64,000 bases of DNA from Montifringilla adamsi (taxonomy: Eukaryota > Chordata > Aves > Passeriformes > Passeridae). The notes under the pieces were generated by a model that did no database searches, was not told the DNA's origin, and saw only the letters and a program-made list of their open reading frames with translations. Every line of letters starts with the position of its first letter. Positions within the stretch are counted from its first letter, which is position 1. Below are positions 1 to 11,531 of this stretch, in pieces. Both the position numbers and the translations under genes were made by a program. The stretch covers positions 19,830,823 through 19,894,822 of the forward strand of contig JAGGNK010013558.1 in the NCBI GenBank assembly GCA_017590115.1, given 5' to 3'.

Positions 1-632
1 AGTCTGGGTGGAAGTGGCGTGGTCTCTGCAGGAAGCAGGATGGAATTAACCAGCTCAGTGCTGGCTGGAAGGGGCAGCCACGACAATATTTCCATAAATA
101 TGCCCCGAGAGGAGAAGGGGAGGAGCAGACCGGTCCCTGGCTGTGCCTGGAGGGGTGGCAGCCCTGGGGACAGGGCGGTGGCCGTGGCAGTGCCAGGGGG
201 CACTGGGACAGCAGGAGCTCACAGGGCGTTTGCAGCACGGAGCATTCCGTGGTTCCCTGGTCCTGTGGTGTCCCAGGCAGCGCTGGCAGGGACAGGGCCA
301 GGGCCTGTGTGCCACCCTGAGGACACGGGAGGTGATGGAGGAGCACAAAGGAGGAAGCAGGGCTGTGCTCTCTGGAATGCCTGCTGCTGCAGAGCCCGGG
401 GTCTGCTTCTCCTGTCCCAGCCCACCGAGGGCACGGGGAAGGGGCTCTGCCCCTGCAGTCTGCTCCTGCCAGGGGTCAACGGCCCCAGAGACCCCCCTGG
501 GCGGGCTCTGCCCCACCCCGGGCAGGACGGGCAGGAGGGATCCCGGAGAGAGCTGAGCAGCAGCTGAGGAGCAGGGGCTTGGCGGGGTTGTGATGTCTGG
601 GCACTCCCTGTGGTCAGTGCCATGGCCATGGG
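1..632 (+). other. FRMD5 intron 1 segment without recognisable features
   Basis: GC-rich single-copy-looking DNA. Both strands are open over long stretches because of base composition. No splice-flanked or conserved coding segment was recognised. Confidence 0.5.
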
Positions 633-895
633 TGTGTGGTCACTCCTTGTGGTCACTCCCGTGGTCACTCCCGTGGTCACTCCCCTGGTCACTCCCGTGG
701 TCACTCCTGTGGTCACTCCCGTGGTCACTCCCGTGGTCACTCCCCTGGTCACTCCCGTGGTCACTCCTGTGGTCACTCCCGTGGTCACTCCCGTGGTCAC
801 TCCCCTGGTCACTCCCGTGGTCACTCCTGTGGTCACTCCCGTGGTCACTCCCGTGGCCACTCCCCTGGTCACTCCCGTGGTCACTCCCGTGGCCG
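633..895 (+). repeat. 12-bp minisatellite with 60-bp higher-order unit
   Basis: About 22 copies of gtggtcactccc. Variants at fixed places make a 60-bp super-unit: the 60 bases at 661, 721 and 781 are identical and the row at 841 is near-identical. Confidence 0.97.
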
Positions 896-1690
896 TGGTT
901 AGGCTGCCCTGGGCGCTGCTGTGTGAGTCCCGCCTGTGCTGAGCTCAGGGCCGGTCCCTTTGTGTCCCCAGGACCCTGCAGGGTCCCTTCTCCCGGCCCG
1001 GGATGGGGGCTCAGCGCTGGGATCTGCCCTGGGAACCCCCCTGGGCTGCGGCTGGGGCTGAGGCAGAGATTTTGCCAAGAGCAGAGTTTCCAGGGGCTTA
1101 AGTGAGAGGGAAAAGAAGGAACGTTGATTTCTGCAGCTGTGGGTGTTTGTCTGGGGTCTCCATCCTCCTCCCCTCAGCTGACGTTCAAGCCCTTTGCCTC
1201 AATGCCCGGGCGAGTCTGGAGGAGCCCTGGGGGTGCAGGTGCCAGGTGATGCGTTTCTCACAAATGGCATTAAATGAATGCTTCCTCCCAAGGAACCTGG
1301 AGCAGCCCTTGGGGGAGCAGCCCTGGCTACGAGCCGTGAGCAGGCACTGGGGGAGCTGCAGTGGCTCCCTTTTAGCTGAGACCAGCTGATGCATTTCAGT
1401 TTTGTTGTTTCATTTCATCGCGGGTGCAAACACCCTACAAGTCCAAAGCTGTTGGTGGCTCCCCAGAGAGTGCAGAACTGGGCTGTGGGTTTAAAAACAC
1501 TGGAGTCCTGATGCTGATGGGGGTGTGCAGGACAAATTCAGTCTGTGAAGGCAGCTTGAGGCTCTCCTGCCCCGACCCTGAGCAGCAGGCTCACCTGTGG
1601 GGAGCGGGGACAGCTCCTGCAGACCCTCCTGCCCCACCCCACGGCCTGTGCCCTGTCACCACCCTGCTGCCACCAGCCCTGTGCTCCCAG
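896..1690 (+). other. FRMD5 intron 1, no clear features
   Basis: No repeat array, conserved exon or RNA gene recognised. Confidence 0.4.
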
Positions 1691-2563
1691 GTGAGGAGCT
1701 GGGACCTCTCACCTCCTGGAGATGTGCTGCAGGGCCACCTGGGCTTGAATCCCCACCTGGGCTTGAATTCCCACCTGGGCTTGAATTCCCACCTGGGTTT
1801 GAATGCCCACCTCAGCCTGAATGCCCACCTCAGCCTGAATTCCCCCCTGGGTTTGAATCCCCACCACCTGCAAAGCATCCCCCTCCTGAGCCCAGGCGGG
1901 ATTTTTGATCTGGGGGAGGATTTCAGGAAGAGAGGAGTTGGATGCACACCCTTCCCAAGCTGTGTGCACTTGCCTTGGCAGAGAGAAAAGCACAGAGCCC
2001 AGGAAGGTTTGGGTTGGGAAGGAGCTGGGAGCTCACCCAGGGGCTCCCAGCCCCGTCCAGCCTGGCCTGGAACATTCCAGGGCTTGGGCAGGCACAGCTT
2101 GGACGCTGATTTTTAACTTGCATTTATCCCAGGTGAGGAGCTGGGACCTCTCACCTCCTGGAGATGTGCTGCAGGGCCACCTGGGCTTGAATCCCCACCT
2201 GGGCTTGAATTCCCACCTGGGCTTGAATTCCCACCTGGGTTTGAATGCCCACCTCAGCCTGAATGCCCACCTCAGCCTGAATTCCCCCCTGGGTTTGAAT
2301 CCCCACCACCTGCAAAGCATCCCCCTCCTGAGCCCAGGCGGGATTTTTGATCTGGGGGAGGATTTGAGGAAGAGAGGAGTTGGATGCACACCCCAAGCTG
2401 TGTGCACTTGCCTTGGCAGAGAGAAAAGCACAGAGCCCAGGAAGGTTTGGGTTGGGAAGGAGCTGGGAGCTCACCCAGGGGCTCCCAGCCCCGTCCAGCC
2501 TGGCCTGGAACATTCCAGGGCTTGGGCAGGCACAGCTTGGACGCTGATTTTTAACTTGCATTT
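1691..2563 (+). repeat. Two-copy tandem duplication of about 440 bp containing an 18-bp minisatellite
   Basis: 1691-2126 is repeated at 2133-2563 almost base for base; the second copy lacks about 8 bp after gatgcacacc. Each copy carries seven 18-bp units (cacctgggcttgaattcc) at 1737-1862 and 2179-2304, and a CR1-like scrap (2032-2095, 2472-2535). Confidence 0.95.
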
Positions 2564-3925
2564 AATTCACAATTCCAGTTGCTCTGTACCACTCACCTGG
2601 CACCTTCTTGCTCCCTGCTCTGCGCTCTCTGCCAGCTGCACAGCACTGCTTTGGCTTCTTGTGGCTTTTTTGCTTAAAATCTTGGGAGCTGGGCCTGTTT
2701 TCCCTGTTAAGGATCCCTGTTAAACCACCCAGGAGCTGCAGCATCCTAATTGTGTAGCAGCCAGCCTTTAATCCTGTTAGTGCGTGTCATGTTGCTCTTG
2801 TACCACTCTAATTTTTAATCAAAATGTCATGCCATACCAGGTTAAGTGTCTGCCAGAGTCTAAATCTATTACATTGGCATGGTTGCCTTTATTAACCAAT
2901 TTTTAAACTCATCAAAAGCTCAAGCAGATTTGACAGGGTTCGTTTTTCACCAATTTTGGTGCCTGTTCTCTGCTGCCGGTGGATCTTTCCTTGGAACGGG
3001 GACAGAGGATGGGTTTGCCCATGAAGATACTCCTCCTCCTTATTTACTGCCAGAGGCCTGTTTTCCATCAGATTTTGGAGTCCTCTCCTGTAGAGGTGCA
3101 AAATAAGAAGAGTTTCTGCATGACCCTGAAGGGCCCAAAGTCCCTGTCCCAAAGGAATTCCAATTTAAATGCTTAAACCTGGACTTTGCCAGGAGTTTCT
3201 TCTTCCTGAATGCAAATATTTGAATCCTGCCATTGGATGCTGACTGGGAGCTGGGTCCTTGCTCCACAGGGCAGGGGAAAACTAATTAGTTACTGACTAA
3301 TTATTTCAGGTTTGGCCACCTTGAAATCCACAACTGAGAGGCAGAAAAGTGTTTATTGTTATTGACTGTGTTGGGAGGGGTGCCAGTGCTGGGCTCTCCT
3401 GTCAGACTGAGCAGATACAAACCAGGCTCGTGGCTTTTCCTCCAAAATCTGTGGGAAGGCTCTTCCCCCCCCAGCTGGGGGCTTCCAGCCTTCCCGAGCC
3501 TAATTGATGATAATTCTTTTTAATATTGCTTTTATGTGGCCGTGTATTGTCTGAATTCCATAGCAGTGCAGCAGACATGAAGTGTTTCCAGGCTGGCTCT
3601 GGCTCCCTGAGGCAGCATTTATTAAAATCTCCTTTTGTCCATATTTCATGTTTATTGCTGCCATCTTTAATTAAGGGAGGTAAATATTGCCGAGGGGGGC
3701 TGAGGGCCCTTTTTAACGTGGATAATCAGAAATAATCGGTGGCACAAGATGTTGTGGGAGGGGGAAGGAGCTCAGGGGTGCTCCTGCTGCCTCTTGCAGC
3801 TCTGGGATGGGGCAGCTGGGCAGGGAAGGGTCTCTGCCCCAGGGCCTGGTGACTGTTTACAATGAGCAATGAGGGAGCAGTTGAGCTCAGCTGGAACTGG
3901 ATTTGTTACAGATTTCCTGCAGGCA
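2564..3925 (+). other. FRMD5 intron 1, AT-richer unique stretch
   Basis: Lower GC than its surroundings (notably 2740-3700), with several taatta-type motifs. No coding exon recognised. It could include conserved non-coding sequence, which cannot be judged from one genome. Confidence 0.4.
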
Positions 3926-4345
3926 GGTGTGGCTGGGAAGGGACCTTAAAGCCCATCTTGTCCCGGGCAGGGGCACCTTTCACCATCCCAGGTGCTCCAA
4001 GCCCTGTCCAGCCTGGCCTTGGCACTGCAGGGATCCAGGGGCAGCCCCTGTGCCAGGGCTGCCCACCTTGCCAGGGAACAATTCCCAATTCCCAGTATCC
4101 CACCCATCCCTGCCCCTGGCAGTGGGAGCCATTCCCTGTGTCCTGTCCCTCCATCCCTTGTCCCAGCCCCTCTGTGCCTCTCTAAGTTCTCCCCAGAGCT
4201 TTCTCCAGGCTGAATTCAGGTGTTCCCCCCACTCTGGCTGCTGCAGGGGGTGAAAACCCACAATCAGCTGCTGCTCTGGGCTGAGCAGTCCCAGCCAGAG
4301 AGGGTTCAGCTCAGGAGAACAGCCCCTGGGGAGGCTCAGATGTCC
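3926..4345 (-). mobile_element. CR1 retroposon fragment, minus orientation
   Basis: Reads as the reverse complement of CR1 3' sequence: ggctgggaagggacctta, then caagccctgtccagcctgg and ccagggaacaattccc, continuing into the upstream CR1 region. Confidence 0.75.
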
Positions 4346-4751
4346 CAGCTGTGAGCCATGCCGGCTGCAGCCGCGCTGGGAAGCTCCTGGGGTGCTCCCG
4401 GGATGCTCCTGGGGTGCTCCTGGGGTGCTCCTGCTCTCCTGTGCCCAGAGGAGAGGGGTTTTTGGGTGCTTTCCCTCGGCTGGGGCTCCTGCTTCCCTCA
4501 CATCCCTGCCGTGGATGCGGAGCTGCTGGCCGGAGCTGAGTCACGGCTCAGCCTGGCTCTGCTCCCCCCAGCCCCAGCTCTCCTCCCGGGGCACTCCTGG
4601 CACAGAGGATTTGTCCTCTGGAGCTGCAGGGGCTGTGTCACCTGTCCCTGTCCCTGGCAGGGAGCTGCACTGGGGACACAGCTGGGCTGGGACAGAGGGG
4701 CTGGCACAGCACGGCCGGGGCTGCAGCGTCCCTGCAGCAGCACAGAGCCCT

Positions 4752-5215
4752 GGGGACAGCAGCCAGGGACCCTTGGGACAGCAGCCAGGGACCCCTGGGA
4801 CAGCAGCCAGGGACCCTTGGACCTGGTGACAGCTGGGACAAAGCAGCAGCTGGCAGCAGGGGCTGCAAAAGGGACATTGCTGCAGCAGGGGCTGTGCTGG
4901 GACAAGGGGGCTGCCCCTGGGGGGCACAGGGAGAGGGGCATGGGGAGGAAAGGGATGTTTCCAGTGGAACTTCCATGGAGGCAGCGAGCCCTGCAGTGCC
5001 CAGGCTGTGCTGGCACTGGTGAGGGGCTCTGCTGGCCCTGGCACTGGTGGTGAGGGGCTCTGCTGGCCCTGGCAGTGCCCAGGCTGTCCTGGCAGTGGTG
5101 AGGGGCTCTGCTGACCCTGGCACTGGTGGTGAGGGGCTCTGCTGACCCTGGCACTGGTGGTGAGGGGCTCTGCTGGCCCTGGCAGTGCCCAGGCTGTCCT
5201 GGCAGCACTCCTGAC
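4752..5215 (+). repeat. Two adjacent minisatellites in FRMD5 intron 1
   Basis: 4752-4819 has three to four 22-bp units (ggacagcagccagggaccc core). 4990-5215 has composite units with gtgaggggctctgctggccc and ggcactggtg alternating with cccaggctgtcctggcagt. Confidence 0.85.
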
Positions 5216-5384
5216 TCGCTGAGTAAAGGGAGACTTTTCCTCGGGGACCCATCTTCTGTCAGCCCTGAGATAATCCGATGTGATAGTGCAGGCACAATGA
5301 CTTCATTACTGTAATTATTTTTATTGCCTCTGCAGGCCTCTGTTTTAAAATAAACTCAGGAGCCAGAGCACTCAATTCCATCGC

Positions 5385-5445
5385 AGTACTGGGGGAGGGT
5401 TGGACTCGATGCTCTTGGAGGTCTTTCCCAACATAAATGTTTGCA
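5385..5445 (+). mobile_element. CR1 3'-end scrap
   Basis: gggttggactcgatgctctt followed by ggaggtctttcccaac, the typical CR1 terminal region in plus orientation. Confidence 0.6.
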
Positions 5446-5624
5446 TGTTTGCACCTTCATCTCCTTCCTTTTATTGTACTGAAGGCCTGAATATTCAGTT
5501 TTGCCCAGTGCACCCAGCTTTGCTGCCTCTTTCTCCTCTCCAGGTTACTGGGTGGGCCCAGGTGCTGCCACACAGGGCACACCAGGATTTCAGACTCGGC
5601 TCTAGGGTGGGAAATGCTCCCCCA

Positions 5625-5943
5625 GGGATGCCAGCCCGTGGAGCTGTGGGGTGTGCAGCATTCCCTGTGGGATGCCAGCCCGTGGAGCTGTGGGGTGTGC
5701 AGCATTCCCTGTGGGATGCCAGCCCGTGGAGCTGTGGGGTGTGCAGCATTCCCTGTGGGATGTTCAGCCCATGGAGCTGTGGGGTGTGCAGCATTCCCTG
5801 TGGGATGTTCAGCCCATGGAGCTGTGGGGTGTGCAGCATTCCCTGTGGGATGTTCAGCCCGTGGCGCTGGGGGGTGTGCAGCATTCCCTGTGGGATGTTC
5901 AGCCCATGGAGCTGTGGGGTGTGCAGCATTCCCTGTGGGATGC
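5625..5943 (+). repeat. 44/45-bp minisatellite, seven copies
   Basis: Units start gatgccagcccgtggagctg or gatgttcagcccatggagct and end gcagcattccctgtgg. Two variant classes are arranged in blocks (three of the first, then four of the second). Confidence 0.95.
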
Positions 5944-6190
5944 CAGCCCCCAGCTCAGTCCGTGCCCAGCTCAGCCCTCCCCTGAGCCCTGCCTCCCGGG
6001 CTGATCCGGGCTCAGGAGCCATCTGGGCTGGGAGCAGAGATTTGCCCATCAACACTGGTAATCCCTGCTGGGCTCTGTAATCCAGGTTCGCTCTGAGCTG
6101 CCTGCCCAGAGGCTCCTGCTGGCAAGGGACAGTCCGTGGGGCTGCTGGGGACGGCGGCAGAGCCTCGTCCTGCTCTGGGCTCACGGGGGT

Positions 6191-6247
6191 GGGATGGGAT
6201 GGGATGGGATCAGAGGGATGGGATGGGATCAGTGGGATGGGATGGGG
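6191..6247 (+). repeat. GGGAT pentamer repeat
   Basis: gggatgggatgggatgggat, then interrupted copies of the same pentamer. Confidence 0.9.
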
Positions 6248-6917
6248 GGGCTGGGGTGGCTGCCCCTGTCCTGGGGAGGTGCAGCAGGCCCAGGAGCTGC
6301 TGCTGTCAGCAGAGATCTGTCCTGAAACTCAGGTTGTGAACAAGCTCAGCTGCTCCTGGGCCCCTGGGAGAGCCCTGGGCCATGCTTCTGTGGATTATTT
6401 TTATCTCTAAATATGAAATTCTCTCTAAGCAGCATTTAAAGCAGTGTCAGTGCCCTGGCTGGGCTGGCTGTCTGGGACACTGACACAGACGTGGAATTCA
6501 GACAGTTTCTTTTCGTGGCTCTGATTTTAGCGTTGCCAGGAGCTGATTTTTAACAGTGATAAAGGAATCTGGAGTGGCTGGGGTCTGTTTGCTGAGCTGG
6601 CAGGGCTGGTGGCACTCTGTCTGTCTGCAATCCCACGTTCTTTCCGTGAGCAGGAATGGAATTCTGACATGGCTCGGGTGGGGGCTGTGCTGTGGGCTCC
6701 CTGTCACTCCCGGATCCGGGGAGCAGGAATGGTTTGGATTTTGGTTTGGAGTGGAAGCCCAGCGGGAGCTGAGCCCTCTGTTTGCTGCGCCCGCTGGCAG
6801 CATCCCCCGGCTGCCCTGTGAGCCTGCCAAGCACGGGGGGCTTGGGGTGAGCCACACCTGGCAGGGCAGAGTGCTGAGCCCCGGGATGTGCCAGCCAGCC
6901 CGTGGGGCACAGAGGGC

Positions 6918-7060
6918 AGCTTTAATTCAACACAAACTGATGGGCAGCTTTAATTCAACACAAACGGATGGGCAGCTTTAATTCAACACAAACGGATGGG
7001 CAGCTTTAATTCAACACAAACGGATGGGCAGCTTTAATTCCAACACAAAGGGATGGGCAG
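6918..7060 (+). repeat. 28-bp minisatellite, five copies
   Basis: Units of cagctttaattcaacacaaa plus cggatggg, near-identical except the first and last. Confidence 0.95.
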
Positions 7061-7270
7061 CCCTGTGCGGGTCAGGGAGCAGCTGCTGCTGCTGAGCCTC
7101 CTGCCCTGCAGGGACCCTGCCCTGCCTCGCCCCCCGCCCTCCCTGCGGGGAGGGGTCTGAACGGGCTTCCCGAGCCTCCGGAGCTGCTGGAGCTGCCGGC
7201 TTTGTCCTCTGCTTGCCGCCGGAGTGTGGCACTGCCCCGGGCTCCGGGGTGCGGCAGGGGATGGGTTTGG

Positions 7271-7545
7271 CACACGGCTGAGGGGCTCTGCTGGGTCCCC
7301 TGCCCGGGGACACTCCTGGCTCCTCTCTGAGTGGAGGGGCTCTGCTGGGTCCTCTGCCCGGGGACACTCCTGGCTCCTCTCTGAGTGCAGGTGGGTCCCT
7401 GTCCCCTGCCCGGGGACACTCCTGGCTCCTCTCTGAGTGCAGGGGGTCCCTGTCCCCTGCCCTGGGACACTCCTGGCTCCTCTCTGAGTGCAGGGGGTCC
7501 CTGTCCCCTGCCCGGGGACACTCCTGGCTCCTCTCTGTGTCTGCA
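7271..7545 (+). repeat. Minisatellite of about 51-54 bp, five copies
   Basis: Each unit contains cctgcccggggacactcctg and gctcctctctgagtg with varying lead-in. Confidence 0.92.
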
Positions 7546-7734
7546 GAGCCGCAGCCGCTCCTGCAGCGTCTCCTCTCCAGCCGTGGTGCTTTGTCAAACA
7601 CGCTTTCGTGGAGCTGAAATCCTTTATTGTGCCGGGTTTGATGTGGAAAGTAAACACGTTAACATCAAGGCAGCTTCCCAGCGGCGCCTGGGATTTGGGA
7701 TTTGGCTCCTGCTCCGCAGCCCTCAGAGTGATGG

Positions 7735-7875
7735 GGGTGCTGCTCAGAGCTTTGAGGGTGCTGCTCAGGGCCTTGGGGGTGCTTCTCCTGCGGAGTGGGG
7801 CTGCTCAGAGCCTTGGAGGTGCTGCTCAGAGCTTTGGGGGTGCTGCTCAGGGCCTTGGGGGTGCTGCTCCCAGGG
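7735..7875 (+). repeat. Short minisatellite of about 21-27 bp
   Basis: Degenerate units of gggggtgctgctcagagcct with length variants. Confidence 0.8.
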
Positions 7876-9038
7876 AACAGGGCTGCTCAGAGTGATGGAA
7901 GCTGTGCCTGTGGGGTGGGATCCCTTACTCACAGAGTGTAAGGTGGGAAATGGCTTTGCTGTTAAAATCCAGGCTGGCTCAGTGGGCTGCTGCTCCCACT
8001 CAGCAGCAGGGAGGGGGCAGGGGGTGCCAAGAGGCCCTTGGTCCCTCACCTGCCTTTTCTGTGCCTTTTCCTTGCCGTGAGGACGGAAGGGGAAGCCCTG
8101 GGTGACTGGGCTGGACTCACCCTGTGGGATCTCCTGCCCTGGGCTGGGCTGGAGCTTACACTGGGCTGGGAACAGCATCTTCCCACAGAGCAGAGTGTGC
8201 TGGTGCCTGGCAGCGGGGGACAGTGCCCAGCCCTGCCGTGTCCCCTGCCAGGGACGGTGGGCAGCCAGGGCGGGGCTGTGCCAGAGCTCAGGACAGAGCA
8301 CAGAAACAAGGTCACTCGTTTCTCTTTGAAAAAACCAACAGAGCAAGTAATCCTGCTTCTGGCTTCCTGTGGGCAGCTGGATCCTGCTGGGCAGTTTGGG
8401 AAATGGATGGCATAGCAGCTTTCCTTGCCACGGAGGAGGGCACATCCTTCCTGCAGATGTTGCTGCAGATCCTGCCTAAATCCAGAGCTTTGCCTGCCGA
8501 GCCCCTGCTGTGCTCCCTGAGTGGAACGTTCCCACCCAGCTGGGGGCTGAGCTGGGAGCTGGGGGACACCCCGGGGGTGGCGCTGGGGCAGCACAGCCCC
8601 CTCTGAGCCGTGCCCCTGCAGCACCCCAGCGCCGTGCCCTGCGTGTGTGCAGGGAGATGTCAGCCCACGTCACCATCCCCGGGCCAGCACCCAGAGAATG
8701 CCCTGTGCTCTGCCCGTTCCTCTGAAAAGGTCATGTGTGACACTGCCATGTGGCTGCAAGGACAGAGCCCTTTTGGGGGCTTTTCTGTAAAAACCGAGCA
8801 GCTGAGCAGAGCCCATCCCTCTGCAGCTGGAATGGCCCTGCTGGTGCTGTCCCTGGGCTCTGTCCCCTGGCACCCTGCCCTCCCAGGGCTGCAGGGAACG
8901 GGCAGGACACAGGGCAGCAGGGTGGCACCTTGCAGACCCTGCCCCTGCAGCTCCCCCACCACAGAGCCACAGCCCTGCCTGGGGGCCGGGGGGCGACAGG
9001 GGCTGTGCTGTCCCTTCCAGGCCACCCCAGGGCTCCCG

Positions 9039-9352
9039 TGGGTCAGCAGATCCCGTGGGTCACAATTCCCATGGGTCACAATTCCCGTGGGTCACAGTTC
9101 CCACGGGTCACAATTCCTGTGGGTCAGCAGATCCCGTGGGTCACCAATTCCTGTGGGTCACCAATTCCCGTGGGTCACAATTCCCATGGGTCACAATTCC
9201 TGTGGGTCAGCAGATCCCGTGGGTCACCAATTCCCGTGGGTCACCAATTCCCGTGGGTCAGCAGATTCCGTGGGTCAGCAGATCCCGTGGGTCACAATTC
9301 CCATGGGTCACAATTCCTGTGGGTCACAGTTCCCGTGGGTCAGCAGATCCCA
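9039..9352 (+). repeat. 16/17-bp minisatellite, about 19 copies
   Basis: Units cgtgggtcacaattcc and cgtgggtcagcagatcc interspersed in a block pattern. Confidence 0.95.
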
Positions 9353-9993
9353 GCAGGACTCTCCTTTCTTCCCCCCAAGGTCCCCACGGGTCCTGGCCAT
9401 CCTGCGAGGCTTTGTCGGGCAGGGAAGGCAGGCAGGGATGGAGAGGCACGGGAAAGGTCGGTGCTCACTTCACAGGGCTTCTGTTGGGTCCCAGGTGAAA
9501 GCAGACGTTTGCATTTGAATGAATATGTATTTTGAGACGTTAAACCCAGCGGCAAAACAAGGGCCTTGCTGAGATGACAAACGCATCTCTCCTTGTGCCT
9601 GTTCCCACGTCGCTGCAGCAGCCTTTGGAAACAAACCCACGGAGCCAAAGCAGTTCCTCTGCCTTCTCCCTAAAGCACCGCCGGCTGTGAATGCTCAGTG
9701 TGGACCCGAGGGGCTGGAACCTGAAATGAGGGGAGCTGTGCATCCGCAGCGCCTGTGGCGTGCGGGATCCCAGCACCGTTCTGCAGCTCCGGGTCAGCTC
9801 TTTCAACCCAAACCCTCTTTAGGGAGAAAAACCTGCTTGGGAGGTGGGGAAAACGAGCTGGCTCTGAGCCGTCTGGGAAGCTAAGTGGGGTTTTGGCTTG
9901 GTTTTGGAGGGTTTTTATTCTGGCTGGGGGGTGAGGCAGGACTGCCCCGGCCCCTGGATGGAGCGAGTGGCAGCAGCACACTGGGTCTGGCCG

Positions 9994-10640
9994 CGGCCAG
10001 GAGGGACTGGCACCGCCTGGTGGCACCGGGGTGGCACTGGGCACGGCAGCCCTGGGGCCGTGCTGCCAGCAGCTGTGGGCAACTTCTGCACTGAGCTGGG
10101 GACAGAGCATCCCTCGGGAAGGGAGCAGGGAGCAGCAGGGTCACCCTGGGGCAGAGCATCCCTCGGAGCAGGGAGCAGCAGGATCACCCCGGGGCAGACA
10201 TCCCTCGGGGCAGGGAGCATGCAGGATCACCCCGGGACAGAGCATCCCTCGGAGCAGGGAGCAGCAGGGTCACCCCGGGGCAGAGCATCCCTCGGAGCAG
10301 GGAGCAGGGAGCAGCAGGATCACCCCTGGCAGAGCATCCCTCGGAGCAGGGAGCAGCAGGGTCACCCCGGGGCAGAGCATCCCTCGGAGCAGGGAGCAGG
10401 GAGCCACGGCCAGGAGGGACTGGCACCGCCTGGTGGCACCGGGGTGGCACTGGGCACGGCAGCCCTGGGGCCGTGCTGCCAGCAGCTGTGGGCAACTTCT
10501 GCACTGAGCTGGGGACAGAGCATCCCTCGGGAAGGGAGCAGGGAGCAGCAGGGTCACCCTGGGGCAGAGCATCCCTCGGAGCAGGGAGCAGCAGGATCAC
10601 CCCGGGCAGAGCACCCCTCGGGGCAGGGAGCAGCAGGCTC
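9994..10640 (+). repeat. Minisatellite nested in a 413-bp tandem duplication
   Basis: Units of about 40 bp with cccggggcagagcatccctc and ggagcagggagcagcagg. The lead segment cggccaggagggactggcac at 9994 recurs at 10407, extending through gcaacttctgcactgagctg. Confidence 0.92.
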
Positions 10641-11435
10641 TCACCGTGATGTCTGGTCAGCATCCCCAGCTCCCAGAGCATCCCCACCGGGCAAGGCACT
10701 GCCCGGAGCTGGCACTGCCCTCCCAGACCCGCTTTGGGAGCAGGGCAGCAGCGTTTTCTGCCGTGTGAGGTTTCCTGTGAGGCTGCTCTCACCAAGGCTG
10801 GGCTCTGCCCGGCTCACCTGTGCAGGTGCTCCCCGTGCAGTGTTATCCAGTGACCCCCGGGGTCACTGAGAGAAGAGCCTTGTGCTGGTGCAGGGCTCAT
10901 CCCCCGGCGCTGCCCGTGTCTCACCTGCTGCTCAGGCTGTGCCAGATTTACTGGGAAGTTTCTGCTCTCTGGCCCTCGCTTAGTGTGGATCATTTACCCC
11001 TGAAAAGGGCGGCTGCAGGATCACCCCGGGGCAGAGCATCCCTCGGGGCAGGGAGCAGCAGGCTCTCACCGTGATGTCTGGTCAGCATCCCCAGCTCCCA
11101 GAGCATCCCCACCGGGCAAGGCACTGCCCGGAGCTGGCACTGCCCTCCCAGACCCGCTTTGGGAGCAGGGCAGCAGCGTTTTCTGCCGTGTGAGGTTTCC
11201 TGTGAGGCTGCTCTCGCCAAGGCTGGGCTCTGCCCGGCTCACCTGTGCAGGTGCTCCCCGTGCAGTGTTATCCAGTGACCCCCGGGGTCACTGAGAGAAG
11301 AGCCTTGTGCTGGTGCAGGGCTCATCCCCCGGCGCTGCCCGTGTCTCACCTGCTGCTCAGGCTGTGCCAGATTTACTGGGAAGTTTCTGCTCTCTGGCCC
11401 TCGCTTAGTGTGGGTCATTTACCCCTGAAAAGGGC
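10590..11435 (+). repeat. Two-copy tandem duplication with 425-bp period
   Basis: cagcaggctctcaccgtgat at 10631 recurs at 11056, and the segments stay near-identical to about 11008 and 11433. The boundary lies inside a unit of the adjacent minisatellite, suggesting unequal exchange through it. Confidence 0.93.
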
Positions 11436-11531
11436 TGGCCAGCCTCCCTGGAAACCCCTCCTGTGCGTAGGAGCCCCCTTGCAGCCCAGAGCTGTCTGCT
11501 ATAAAAAGCCGAGTTCTGTTGTTAATATTCA
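11223..11531 (+). repeat. Left arm of an inverted repeat of about 310 bp
   Basis: Reverse complement of 13070-13376 with very few mismatches. Contains tataaaaagcc at 11500. Its 5' two-thirds also belong to the 425-bp duplication. Confidence 0.92.

Noticed and set aside
633..902. Overlapping repetitive open frames (VVTPVVTPL, GHSRGHSPG types)
   Set aside because: All arise from the 12-bp minisatellite, whose unit length is a multiple of three.
5495..6184. Repetitive proteins in both strands over the 45-bp array
   Set aside because: Simple translation of a minisatellite within FRMD5 intron 1; no start context, splice signals or homology.
9039..11074. Possible CRISPR-like regularly spaced repeats
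   Set aside because: Units are directly adjacent and degenerate, with no unique spacers, and the genome is a vertebrate. They are minisatellites.
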